The position numbers and the translations under genes were made by a program. Source: Atriophallophorus winterbourni (lineage: Eukaryota > Platyhelminthes > Trematoda > Plagiorchiida > Microphallidae). Taken from it: a DNA stretch of 64,000 nt. The notes under the pieces were generated by a model. The model did not search any database and was not told the origin of the DNA. It saw only the letters and a list, made by a program, of their open reading frames with translations. Positions 58,001-64,000 of this stretch are shown here, piece by piece. The DNA lies in contig JACCGJ010004930.1 of assembly GCA_013407085.1 (NCBI GenBank), forward strand, positions 113,597-177,596, written 5' to 3'. How positions within the stretch are numbered: the stretch's first letter is position 1; the number at the start of each line of letters is the position of its first letter.

Positions 58001-61000
58001 CCATTATGGTGTCATTCTTCATTCAGCTATGGAAGCTATAAAAAATCAACAGAGCAACATACTCTATGATATTTATGTCCTGTAAACTCAAATTATAGTC
58101 CGATTGAAAATGATAAACTTTGCAAATTTTCAATATTTTGTTTTATCTCATATATTTTTAAACAAAACGCGTGGATCTTTTGAATGATTCTCAGCAGGTT
58201 TAAAAAAACTCTATTCTATCAAATGGCATTTTTACGCGCTTTGTTAAATCAATCACTCAATACGGGAACCGGAACGTTAACGTTTTATTCATACTCACAG
58301 ACGATTAAAAAGCTGAAACCAGGACCAATATTTACGGAACTATCCCAGGATCATTGTTTGATTCTCAAATGGTTAAAATGGGGAGAGAGTTCGATTCATT
58401 TCGTGATGCTACAATTAGTTATCCCATGGAATGTGGAAATTCAACGATACAAAGAAAAAAATGAAATCCTTCGATTCCAAAACGTATTGTTTGGATTGGT
58501 CAACACCACCCTTTCTGTCTGGTTCGCTCCTGATCATCCACATTATTGTGAGTTTCCTTTGGAGCGATGCTATTTGTAATAATAGGGCCCGAAAAGCGCT
58601 GCAGATGTTAGCAACATTACACATTTGTCGTATTTACGAGCTTTTAGAACTTGCCCATAAAGCACTTAGTGATTCTGTTTTTGAACACCGTGGTTCATTG
58701 TTGGGAATCCTATGTATCACTAACCTGACTCTCCGAATTTGCTAACTACCTTTTCACTGTTTTGAGATAGACCTAAATAAATATTACCGTTTCCATGTGA
58801 TGGCTGCAAACACTCGTCTAAAAATAGAAAAGCAAAATATGCGCAAACCTATGCGTTGAATATGGATTTTTTGACGTTTGTTCAGTACACAATGAAATGA
58901 GTTTCAAAATAACAAGTGAAAAATATGGCAGCTTTTGTAACCTTTCTGATTATGTTTGAACATTTTGGTCATCTTGTTTCTACTAGACAGTATAAGATAA
59001 AATGATTTTTTGCATCTGTGCGTAAGTCTGAATAACGGTTATCATCGCGTGACCACTCTGAAATCAGAGGAATACACCAACGCATTAGGAAACATTTTAA
59101 TTTGTCAACATTGAATTAGCTACAGATCGCATACACCATCACTGAACTATTCCAGTATAATTTCAATAATTGAGAATTGAGTTTTGACAACTACCGAGTG
59201 CACTATCTGGACGTGTGGTTAGCATTCTCGCGTGCGCACATCCAAAGACTTCGTCGCCAGCGTATTCCAATGTGAAATTTACGGACAACTCTAAAACAAC
59301 GTCTCAAAATTAATTCGTAATTCCTGTTCAAACGCCTGTAAAAATCGTACGTTTTCTCAAAACTAATACTCCATTTAACCAGTTTGTTATTATCATCGTA
59401 AGCGTAATTCACCAAGCAGAAAAAAGACCGTGTTCTTCAACACAAACGCTATCCGACCTTGAAATTTAGAAGTCGAAACACATGTTGTGAGGAAATGCAT
59501 GGAAATAAAATCTGAATTCTTGTCTCTTCAAAATGTGGGATCAAGATATTGCTTTTTTTAGTTTGAAGATGTAATGTAATTTATCAACGTGAATTCTGAT
59601 GGGATTGTGCTTTCGTTTAGCGGAGCGGAATAACACGCACCATCTTGATATCCGTATCCGAGATCGTCATTCATAAAATGAAATGATTATTCACGTGAAA
59701 CGTGATGGATTGTCTAATCATCACGTGGTTGGGATCGATATCCACGCTCAAAATCTATCTATAGAGGCCAATTAATTAACCTTTCTTCAGGTTTTATTTG
59801 TCACATGAATTTGACGTATGATAAATACTCAGGTTCGAAATTAGAGAAACGTACATAGTTTGAACAACCGTTGACTCAAATTGATGATAGGTGACATGAA
59901 TATTCATTGATACTCATGTTTGGGAGTTGAGTATTTGATACGTATTCCTTACTGGTGTTATCCAATTTTGCTAACCAGCAGCGTGTTTGACTAATCAGTG
60001 TGTATATCGAATTAACCGTGGTGTGTGATGGAACTGCATGCAAATAAGGATTGTTTGCAACTGCCGATTGTTTAAAGTTGAATGAACAATACAAGTATTT
60101 AATTGCTTCGAATACATAAATCATTTAACTGATTTGTATACAGAAGCCCTAATAAGTATTCGCGTGATCTCCCGAAGTTTTTTTTACATTTTCCTACAGA
60201 TTATGTTCACCAAGACAATCAAAAACACATGGTCTGTAAGTCTGAATTGTGCGCAAAATTTCTATTACAATGAACATCGCGTAAGAAAAAACCTAATAAA
60301 ACCGCTGCCATGGATCTTTTGATTAGTTATTTCATAAACTAAAGGCACAATTGCATGTATGTCCATCACATACGCACACTCTAAAAGCGGTTTTTTGTTG
60401 ATTACAAGCATCATGTAGGGGCAGTAGGAACAGGATCACCATGCGCTTGACATAATAAAAGAATGGTTAACAAGTTGCGCCTTCAGGCCAAACTTGTTTA
60501 CCAAACCGTTTGAATTCAATCAAACCGAAACCCGAATTGATCTGAGTTCCGGGTTGTCGTCGTTGAACGTTTCTGTGCTTGATCTTGTAATGCAGTTTGT
60601 ACATTGAATCCTATGGTATCCTGATTCAGGTTGGCCATCGTTCTTATCTTGTTAATTGATCTGATTACTTTCTTACAATGGTAAATAGAGCCTCCTCAAG
60701 AGGACGTGTTATGTATCTGAATTATGGTATTGGTTACCATGATAACAAAACATTATTCATTATACAGGCTCCACAACCTCCATTAATGAGGCAATCTAAA
60801 AAGATGTTTTGTTCAATTAAACAAATGATCGGCGCTGATTTTCCCTGATCAGGATCTGTATTAACTCCAGAAGTTATAAGACTAGACATGCGTTCGTTAG
60901 AATTAAGCACCCCTGAAAGAGTCACGATTGATTGATTGAATGATTATATCATAATATAATAAAATTTAGTGAAAATGCATACTGCGAATGCAAACAATAT

Positions 61001-62330
61001 CCTAAACGAACGTATCATGAAGTGTTACTAGTTTATATTAATGACTTGCCTCAAGGCGTATTTCAAAATGAGGTTGATGTTATTTTCTGAAATGCAATAT
61101 ACTACAACGATAGTAGGGCCCAGAAAGCGCGGCAGATGTGAACAACATAACGCATTGGTCGTATTTACGATATTTTATCACTTGTTTATGGAGTACATTG
61201 TGATTCTGTTTTTGAACACAGTGGTTCATTGGTAGGAACCCTATATATCAGTAACGTGACTCTTCCAATTTGCTTACAACCTTTTCACGGTTCCACGATA
61301 TACTTGAATGAATATTACCGTTTCCCCTTAATGGCTGCAAACACTCGTCAATAAATAGGAAAGCGAATTATGCTCAAAGCTATGCGTTATATATGGCTCA
61401 TTTTCACGTCTTTTCAATAAACAATGTAATGAGTTTTACATCTTACAAGTGAAAAATATGGTAGTTTTGTAACCTTTATGATTTTTTTATAAAAAAACTT
61501 GGCCATCTTGGTTCCAGTAGACCGTGTAAGATATAACGTTTTTTGCATCTATGCGTGAGTATTAAAAACGGTTCACATCGTGTGACCACTCACACATGTG
61601 CATCGTTCATGACAGGAGTACATCGACGCAATTGGAGTCTTTTTAATTTGACTTCATTGAATTAGCTACTGATTGAATACACCATCACTGAACAATCTCA
61701 ATAAGATTTCGATGAAACTGTCGTACTTACCTGTATAAGGTGCATAATTCAGTGTTCAAACGCGAAATGTATTTGGATGTTGTCTTCAAATGTTGCGGGG
61801 AAATCGAACCTATAACCCCTGAAATTTAATGTTTATTATCGAACGCGACATAGTCCGTGATATCAAACTTTATGATCTCTCACTTTCTATTCATTGTACA
61901 TTTTTTTTAAATCTAAACAAGAAAACTTGTAATTGAATTCTGTGTTTCACCATTCATCAATTAACAGATTTGCAAGTTTTTTACCAATCGCAATTAAGTA
62001 ATGATGACTATACGCTAAACAAAGTTCGTGAAGAGGTTTGTGAATGTTTACATTGGGAAACGGGTCTTTTTACAGCTCAATATTAACAATGAAAATCGTT
62101 GAATTTTTCAGATGGGCGAATTGCTGTCTATGTCAAAAGAGCACCTTAAATGTTTCAGTACTGGCCGTGAAGAGGATACAAATATAATACACTTGAAACT
62201 TCGCATCGATATAACAAATTACTCGGATATAAAACATCCGTTTTGGAATGCACCTATTGTGCTGTTGATGAAATCAAATAAGCAACAAATCGTGAACATA
62301 CAATTGATTTCGAAGCAAAAGTTCTCCTAA
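34844..62330 (+). CDS. Micro-exon-type modular gene, 15-exon model (454 aa, 5' end not found)
   Basis: Fifteen plus-strand exons join in one open frame of 1367 bases: 34844-34864, 34964-34990, 37695-37709, 44762-44856, 44958-45174, 45494-45532, 48797-48885, 51382-51562, 52396-52413, 55837-55889, 58301-58547, 59791-59832, 60200-60235, 61968-62035, 62112-62330. Small phase 1-1 exons (15-42 bases) alternate with four two-exon modules, each an X exon (phase 1-0) plus an M exon (phase 0-1). Three complete modules are 312, 270 and 300 bases, all multiples of three. Every junction gives a sense codon. M exons share a strand pattern (LLRIRLTT, VMICASSN, VMLQLVIP, LKLRIDIT). Sequons NIT, NLT and NTT suggest a secreted or surface protein. 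Start codon, signal peptide and promoter were not found; the family is unknown. The exons at 45494, 58301 and 59791 are the weakest. Confidence 0.5.
34964..34990 (+). CDS. Micro-exon E2 (27 bases, phase 1-1)
   Basis: Acceptor catttatctgacag, donor gtgagttg. Phase 1 translation MKTKDWFE. The 99-base intron separating it from E1 is short, and both splice pairs fit consensus. Confidence 0.65.
34991..37694. other. Intron, nothing recognised
   Basis: AT-rich sequence with no LINE, array unit or exon-like segment that passed the phase test. Confidence 0.45.
37695..37709 (+). CDS. Micro-exon E3 (15 bases, phase 1-1)
   Basis: Acceptor tatgcttcag, donor gtgagtattt. Phase 1 translation NVNR. At 15 bases it is the smallest exon in the model; a segment this short between AG and GT is the easiest to meet by chance, but it keeps phase and the TT start. 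Confidence 0.45.
38705..39000. repeat. Local tandem duplication and TTC microsatellite
   Basis: The text ctagccca-ggtaacctgacacttt occurs near 38730 and again near 38935, about 205 bases apart, with similar sequence after each. A (TTC)n run follows at about 39062-39089. The rest of 37710-40560 shows nothing I can name. Confidence 0.7.
40561..40606. repeat. (AT)n microsatellite
   Basis: Pure dinucleotide run of over 20 repeats. The IYIYIY-rich open frame that covers it is an artefact of the repeat. Confidence 0.95.
40785..42660 (-). mobile_element. CR1-like LINE copy 4, heavily degraded
   Basis: Minus-strand remnant with its 3' end at the left (ttcaagattcagtattcatg at 40786). Pieces are visible in several frames: MMNTYIHPVLDYTTQAWTP (about 41330-41384), a DVTSGVPQGSLL-type block near 41800-41840, FCRNRCCLTKLL-type text near 42010-42040, and an RT N-terminal part near 42250-42500. 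Frameshifts and stops are frequent. It lies in the intron before X1. Confidence 0.75.
42661..44761. other. Intron; only low-complexity and an old repeat fragment
   Basis: Contains an (AT)n run at about 43878-43901 and a diverged 240-base-unit fragment at about 44490-44560 (gattctgatccttctgtctg). No exon candidate passed the phase test. Confidence 0.45.
44762..44856 (+). CDS. Exon X1 (95 bases, phase 1-0)
   Basis: Acceptor cctctcgtccaaag, donor gtaagt. Phase 1 entry gives EMILEIDNSP, then an amphipathic, probably helical stretch (KIEEAQLLGTLETVLSEL) to CD. The ATG at 44767 lies in this frame, so it could alternatively be a start codon. With M1 it forms a 312-base symmetric module. Confidence 0.6.
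44958..45174 (+). CDS. Exon M1 (217 bases, phase 0-1)
   Basis: Acceptor after a TG/AT-rich tract (cacgatatag), donor gtgagt. Codes for 72 residues with strands KYLLRIRLTT, MKLRMEIKSIY and YNVITITSSLL. It aligns without gaps over 27 residues (H to YNVI) with the terminal exons at 23852 and 27866, which is the best evidence that those are coding too. The weak resemblance to RWD- or SEA-type folds is not enough to name a domain. Confidence 0.65.
45494..45532 (+). CDS. Candidate micro-exon after M1 (39 bases, phase 1-1)
   Basis: Strong acceptor cagtccccctcag, weak donor gtgtat. Phase 1 translation ILYDITQIAYFN. Its phase fits between M1 and X2, but omitting it also keeps the frame. Confidence 0.35.
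45755..47220 (-). mobile_element. CR1-like LINE copy 5, degraded
   Basis: The 3' end at the left encodes a LINE tail (TSLTDFKPTLDDF near 45850-45930). The RT N-terminal part is at 46900-47220 (LPVIFNLIERLIVDSLIKHL, GKCPGPDGLTNLILKQCA). The stretch between is too decayed to read. It lies in the intron between M1 and X2. Confidence 0.7.
47221..47330 (-). mobile_element. Fragment of a second LINE family
   Basis: The minus strand reads LYGSETWSMQSRHEWTLNA, a signature of the C-terminal RT region of the LINE family also seen at 50500-51240. It is fused directly to CR1 copy 5, so one element inserted into or recombined with the other. Confidence 0.55.
48797..48885 (+). CDS. Exon X2 (89 bases, phase 1-0)
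   Basis: Acceptor ttccaaattatccag, donor gtaagt. Phase 1 entry gives FAMLSHTCTEGKPTNITMD and on to MND, with one N-glycosylation sequon (NIT). A different frame over the same bases is also nearly open (YGGETYQYYDGQQ), but it hits a stop at the donor, so the phase-1 frame is preferred. Confidence 0.55.
49210..49500. other. Slightly GC-richer patch, origin unclear
   Basis: The minus strand has a 95-codon open frame with TPELHRHPAEPLGNNTG. The base composition differs from the surrounding intron. It may be a transposon relic, but I recognise no motif. Confidence 0.25.
49617..49949 (-). mobile_element. CR1-type endonuclease fragment
   Basis: The minus-strand frame of 110 codons has YTISIIYRSTSS and TTQLLIIGDFNLPQEV, matching the endonuclease part of LINE copy 3 (IIGIIYRLPSS, LLVMGDFNLP). 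The remaining domain is absent. It is separated from CR1 copy 5 by exon X2, so it is a different insertion or a rearranged piece. Confidence 0.75.
50500..51240 (-). mobile_element. LINE reverse-transcriptase C-terminal fragment
   Basis: On the minus strand one frame reads STIADNLSLGTEIYERIHRA, then SRLNSRVLGNRKLTVNTKM, DSETWTTRARHELELYAFRL and, beyond a gap, RCKNVCEKDIKAVFNLPV and MHCVKRRLQANV. This is the C-terminal half of a LINE polymerase, broken by stops (two near 51000). The 34125-34262 fragment belongs to the same family. Confidence 0.65.
51382..51562 (+). CDS. Exon M2 (181 bases, phase 0-1)
   Basis: Acceptor aaacgctttcag, donor gtggtg. Codes for 60 residues with the M-exon strand pattern (TVMICASSNSIIKL, FNFMAITNRS, YTLSMTLQKR, LKVYLCFE). 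With X2 it makes a 270-base symmetric module. The length and phase were predicted from M1 before it was found, which supports it. Confidence 0.55.
51563..51890. other. Stretch open in several frames on both strands
   Basis: Directly after M2, three overlapping frames are open: 95 and 66 codons on the plus strand and 102 codons on the minus strand. None matches a family I know. Basic residues and cysteines are frequent in the minus frame. Possibly a mobile-element relic. An (AT)n run follows at about 51977-52014. Confidence 0.3.
52396..52413 (+). CDS. Micro-exon (18 bases, phase 1-1)
   Basis: Acceptor cttctctttaatctag, donor gtaagttt. Phase 1 translation NAQFY. Its phase fits between M2 and X3. 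Confidence 0.5.
52414..55836. other. Intron, nothing firm
   Basis: 3.4 kb of AT-rich sequence. An AG-GT segment near 53400-53460 (phase 1-0, HIYNPQPQFSS) has a poor donor and was not accepted. No LINE or array unit was seen. Confidence 0.4.
55837..55889 (+). CDS. Exon X3 (53 bases, phase 1-0)
   Basis: Acceptor atttttctctctcag, donor gtaagtgt. Phase 1 translation IHLQLTTNYPKDVVCID. It is the shortest X exon of the 3' gene and has the same length as the longer form of the X-type exon at 26927. An internal acceptor (ttgcag at 55850) would also work in a different phase. Confidence 0.55.
55890..58300. other. Intron with an old repeat fragment
   Basis: A diverged 240-base-unit piece lies at about 57735-57845 (gcggatcctaaaactactgcc). 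No other feature was recognised. Confidence 0.4.
58301..58547 (+). CDS. Exon M3 (247 bases, phase 0-1)
   Basis: Acceptor ttttattcatactcacag, donor gtgagttt. Codes for 82 residues, longer than other M exons, with strands HFVMLQLVIPW, LRFQNVLFGLV and TTLSVWFAP and one sequon (NTT). It forms a 300-base symmetric module with X3. The open frame extends upstream of the acceptor, so the start is not certain; an open frame of this size is also near the chance limit. Confidence 0.4.
58555..59165. repeat. Intron segment duplicated at 61105-61715
   Basis: The first part is a diverged 240-base unit (gtgattctgtttttgaacac, atggctgcaaacactcgtc). The remainder (aagtgaaaaatatgg, tgtaacctttmtgatt, atacaccatcactgaac) is shared only between these two places. 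Confidence 0.8.
59791..59832 (+). CDS. Candidate micro-exon (42 bases, phase 1-1)
   Basis: Good acceptor aacctttcttcag, moderate donor gttcga. Phase 1 translation FICHMNLTYDKYS, with a sequon NLT. It is optional in the model. Confidence 0.35.
60200..60235 (+). CDS. Micro-exon (36 bases, phase 1-1)
   Basis: Acceptor acattttcctacag, donor gtaagtctg. Phase 1 translation YVHQDNQKHMV. Both splice sites fit consensus and the T left over completes TAT with the first bases of X4. Confidence 0.6.
61105..61715. repeat. Intron segment duplicated at 58555
   Basis: Second copy of the pair, about 2.55 kb downstream of the first. It ends about 250 bases before exon X4. Confidence 0.8.
61968..62035 (+). 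CDS. Exon X4 (68 bases, phase 1-0)
   Basis: Acceptor attcatcaattaacag, donor gtttgt (weak). Phase 1 translation LQVFYQSQLSNDDYTLNK then VREE. Helical, charged end as in X1. Only 76 bases of intron separate it from M4. Confidence 0.55.
62112..62330 (+). CDS. Exon M4, terminal (72 codons plus stop)
   Basis: Acceptor cgttgaatttttcag, phase 0. Starts MGELLSMSKEHLK and has M-exon strands (IIHLKLRIDIT, APIVLLMKS, QQIVNIQLIS) before a TAA at 62328-62330. No AATAAA is visible in the next 300 bases; the variant ATTAAA occurs at 62531-62536. It is the fourth module of the gene and matches M1 in strand order. Confidence 0.6.
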   Translation: MGELLSMSKEHLKCFSTGREEDTNIIHLKLRIDITNYSDIKHPFWNAPIVLLMKSNKQQIVNIQLISKQKFS

Positions 62331-63110
62331 CGCTTCTTGCAGACAGTCGTGTTTCACATTTCAATGCAAACCTTCATGGTCAGCTACATTGTTTTTATTT
62401 TGACTAACATTTTGTACTAGGGTGGAAAGTGGGTTAGTTTCTCAATAGTAGGTTTATGATATGAATGGAATGTAAGCCTGCTTTTCATAAACGAATACAA
62501 GAGTTACCAGAATATAGAATCAATTTTCATATTAAAATTTATATCGATAAATTAAAGTGTAAAGTCGAAGTTAATTTTCCGATATATTTCTCAGACACAA
62601 TGGTCTTCAGCTCATCAATATGACATAAGTTCAATTGGTTATAGAAATTTTATGGTAACGTTCTACTTTCAAACACAGAAACTTGGTCAGACCAAGGGTG
62701 CCGTTACGAACATTGTTCTTCTTTAAATGGCATTTTCTTGGCGAAACCAGACTTTTCTTAACTAGACATTGGTGATCAAGAAAACTAATCACTTCCAAAA
62801 TGCTGTGGTAATCCATAAATGTTTTACAGTGTAATGGTAGGAACAGCGTCTGCTAACTCACACCTTACGTAATCATATGCGCATTAGGTGTTATGTTAGT
62901 TAATCCAAATCCGCTGCCAGATTTTTAAGATATCCGCCACATCCACCTTGTTCACCGCATTCGTCCCAGCCTTTGTTATTTCAACAGCCTCGGCTTGACG
63001 TTTTACCATGTAAGATTACACACCCCAGTTCATCACTTCCATTTTATAAAGTTATACGATGTGTCCAGCGTCTAGCACGTGTTCATCTAGGGCAGAATCA
63101 GGAATCAGTG
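62331..63110. other. Downstream sequence, no gene seen
   Basis: AT-rich flank with no recognised exon, repeat or RNA. Confidence 0.45.
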
Positions 63111-63111
63111 A

Positions 63112-63420
63112 TCAATATTCACTGGGATTACAAGGTTGCTTTACCAGTCGTTTCCTGTTTAAGTTTACCCTAGTGTACAGTTCTCTAGGCGTTTGTTCAT
63201 TGTAAACACCCGCGCAATCATTGCATCTGATTTTGTAGATGCAGTTTGTCGCACAACTTGAAGAAGTCTTATCTTTGAGATACATTGATGTGGAACGATG
63301 AGTTCTACCTACTTCATGTGTTACTTTTATATCTCCGTTATTCAGAATTTGACTCATTTTCTCCGAAGCGTTTTTTACTGACGGTAGATTTACCGTAGCT
63401 CGCCAAACATTTTAAGGTTC
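63112..63420 (-). mobile_element. Penelope-like element fragment (GIY-YIG endonuclease remnant)
   Basis: The minus strand reads NCIYKIRCNDCAGVYNEQT then PRELYTRVNLNRKRLVKQP. This fits the GIY-YIG-type region of Penelope-like elements (YKIxCxxCxxxY-GxTxR). The usual VYIGQT reads VYNEQT and the histidine-alanine end of the motif is changed, so the copy is inactive. Upstream residues (SEKMSQILNNGDIKV) fit the linker between RT and endonuclease. The RT itself is outside or lost. The rest of the window to 64000 shows no further feature. Confidence 0.6.
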
Positions 63421-64000
63421 GCGCATACTTTATTCTTATGATTGTGTACTCCCGATCGGTCTTAAACATTTGCAAATACCTTTCTCATATGACTTGATGT
63501 TTTCATACTGAATAAAACATGCTGACAGAAATACTTTTTCAACCATGACGTGAGCTAAATAATCTCTTCTACACAACACAATTTGAAATTTGCTATTGTG
63601 TATAAATGTGCATAAATGCCTACACCCGCTTTGTCAGACAGCGAACAGATGTCGTGATCTCAAAGCTCATGTCTATATTGGCGATGTTTCGAAATTTAAT
63701 TATTACATTAGCACGATAGTATGATTTACTTATGGGATCATTAAAGACCAAACTCCAGTGAAGTATTTCCAAAGTGCATTATTGTGAGCAATTTGTGATC
63801 GTCAATTGATCAAAAAATATTTTCTACATCTTCCACGAATTTTAACCATCCTCTATTTTGTAAAAATATAGGAAAAAAATGGTAGTTGAATCTACTAAAC
63901 TTGCTGAAATCGCCAGCAAAATTGTGACATATTAGAATACTTTATTAATAAATATTTAAAATACAGATCTGAAATTATTATCAACATAATACTGTATTCA

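Noticed and set aside
44762..62330. Assignment of the modular protein to a named family (RWD, SEA or FANCL-like)
   Set aside because: Short local resemblances were seen, such as a hydrophobic strand followed by NYP in X3, but no diagnostic residues or full-domain pattern. A profile search of the joined exons would decide.

Overview
The window looks like AT-rich DNA (roughly two thirds A+T by eye) from a parasitic flatworm, most likely a digenean trematode and perhaps a schistosome-like species. The evidence is threefold. There are several CR1-type LINE copies ending in short tandem repeats rather than poly(A). There are RTE-type endonuclease and reverse-transcriptase fragments and a Penelope-type GIY-YIG fragment. 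There is also a gene layout built from very short symmetric exons, which is the hallmark of platyhelminth micro-exon genes (MEGs). No bacterial-style genes, operons, rRNA or tRNA were seen. The species call is inference.

The main content is a plus-strand micro-exon locus that runs through most of the window. I found it by pairing AG acceptors with GT donors and demanding a consistent reading phase. Three observations support it. First, a set of 15-42 base exons all start and end in phase 1, so any of them can be skipped or added without a frameshift. Second, larger two-exon modules (an X exon, phase 1 to 0, followed by an M exon, phase 0 to 1) recur four times between 44.7 and 62.3 kb. Third, exons or modules recur as diverged copies at 1.9-4.0, 7.8, 13.5-14.6, 22.8-24.0, 26.8-28.1, 32.7 and 34.2 kb. 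The 15 exons from 34,844 to the stop at 62,330 join into one frame of 454 codons plus stop. I do not recognise the protein family. Its short beta-strand-like modules and N-glycosylation sequons suggest an extracellular or secreted product, but I see no signal-peptide exon in the window.

Layout. 0-15 kb: repeated intron modules carrying micro-exons, broken up by three minus-strand CR1-like LINEs (about 44-1507, 5626-7598, 8622-11355; the last has an 859-codon ORF with no internal stop). 11.5-29 kb: expanded region in which a leader block of about 0.7-0.9 kb and tandem arrays of an approximately 240-base unit occur again and again with duplicated exons, plus a truncated RTE endonuclease fragment at 19.9-20.8 kb. 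29-34.5 kb: diverged copies of the same material, a fused exon pair at 32.7 kb, an RTE tail at 33.4 kb and a possible terminal exon at 34.2 kb. 34.8-62.3 kb: the 15-exon gene model, with LINE remnants in its introns. 63.1-63.4 kb: a Penelope-like fragment.

If the model is right, the locus is a cluster of duplicated, fast-changing exons. Alternative splicing and unequal exchange between 240-base arrays could both generate protein variants there. Every exon call rests on splice consensus, phase and paralogy alone and needs transcript support.
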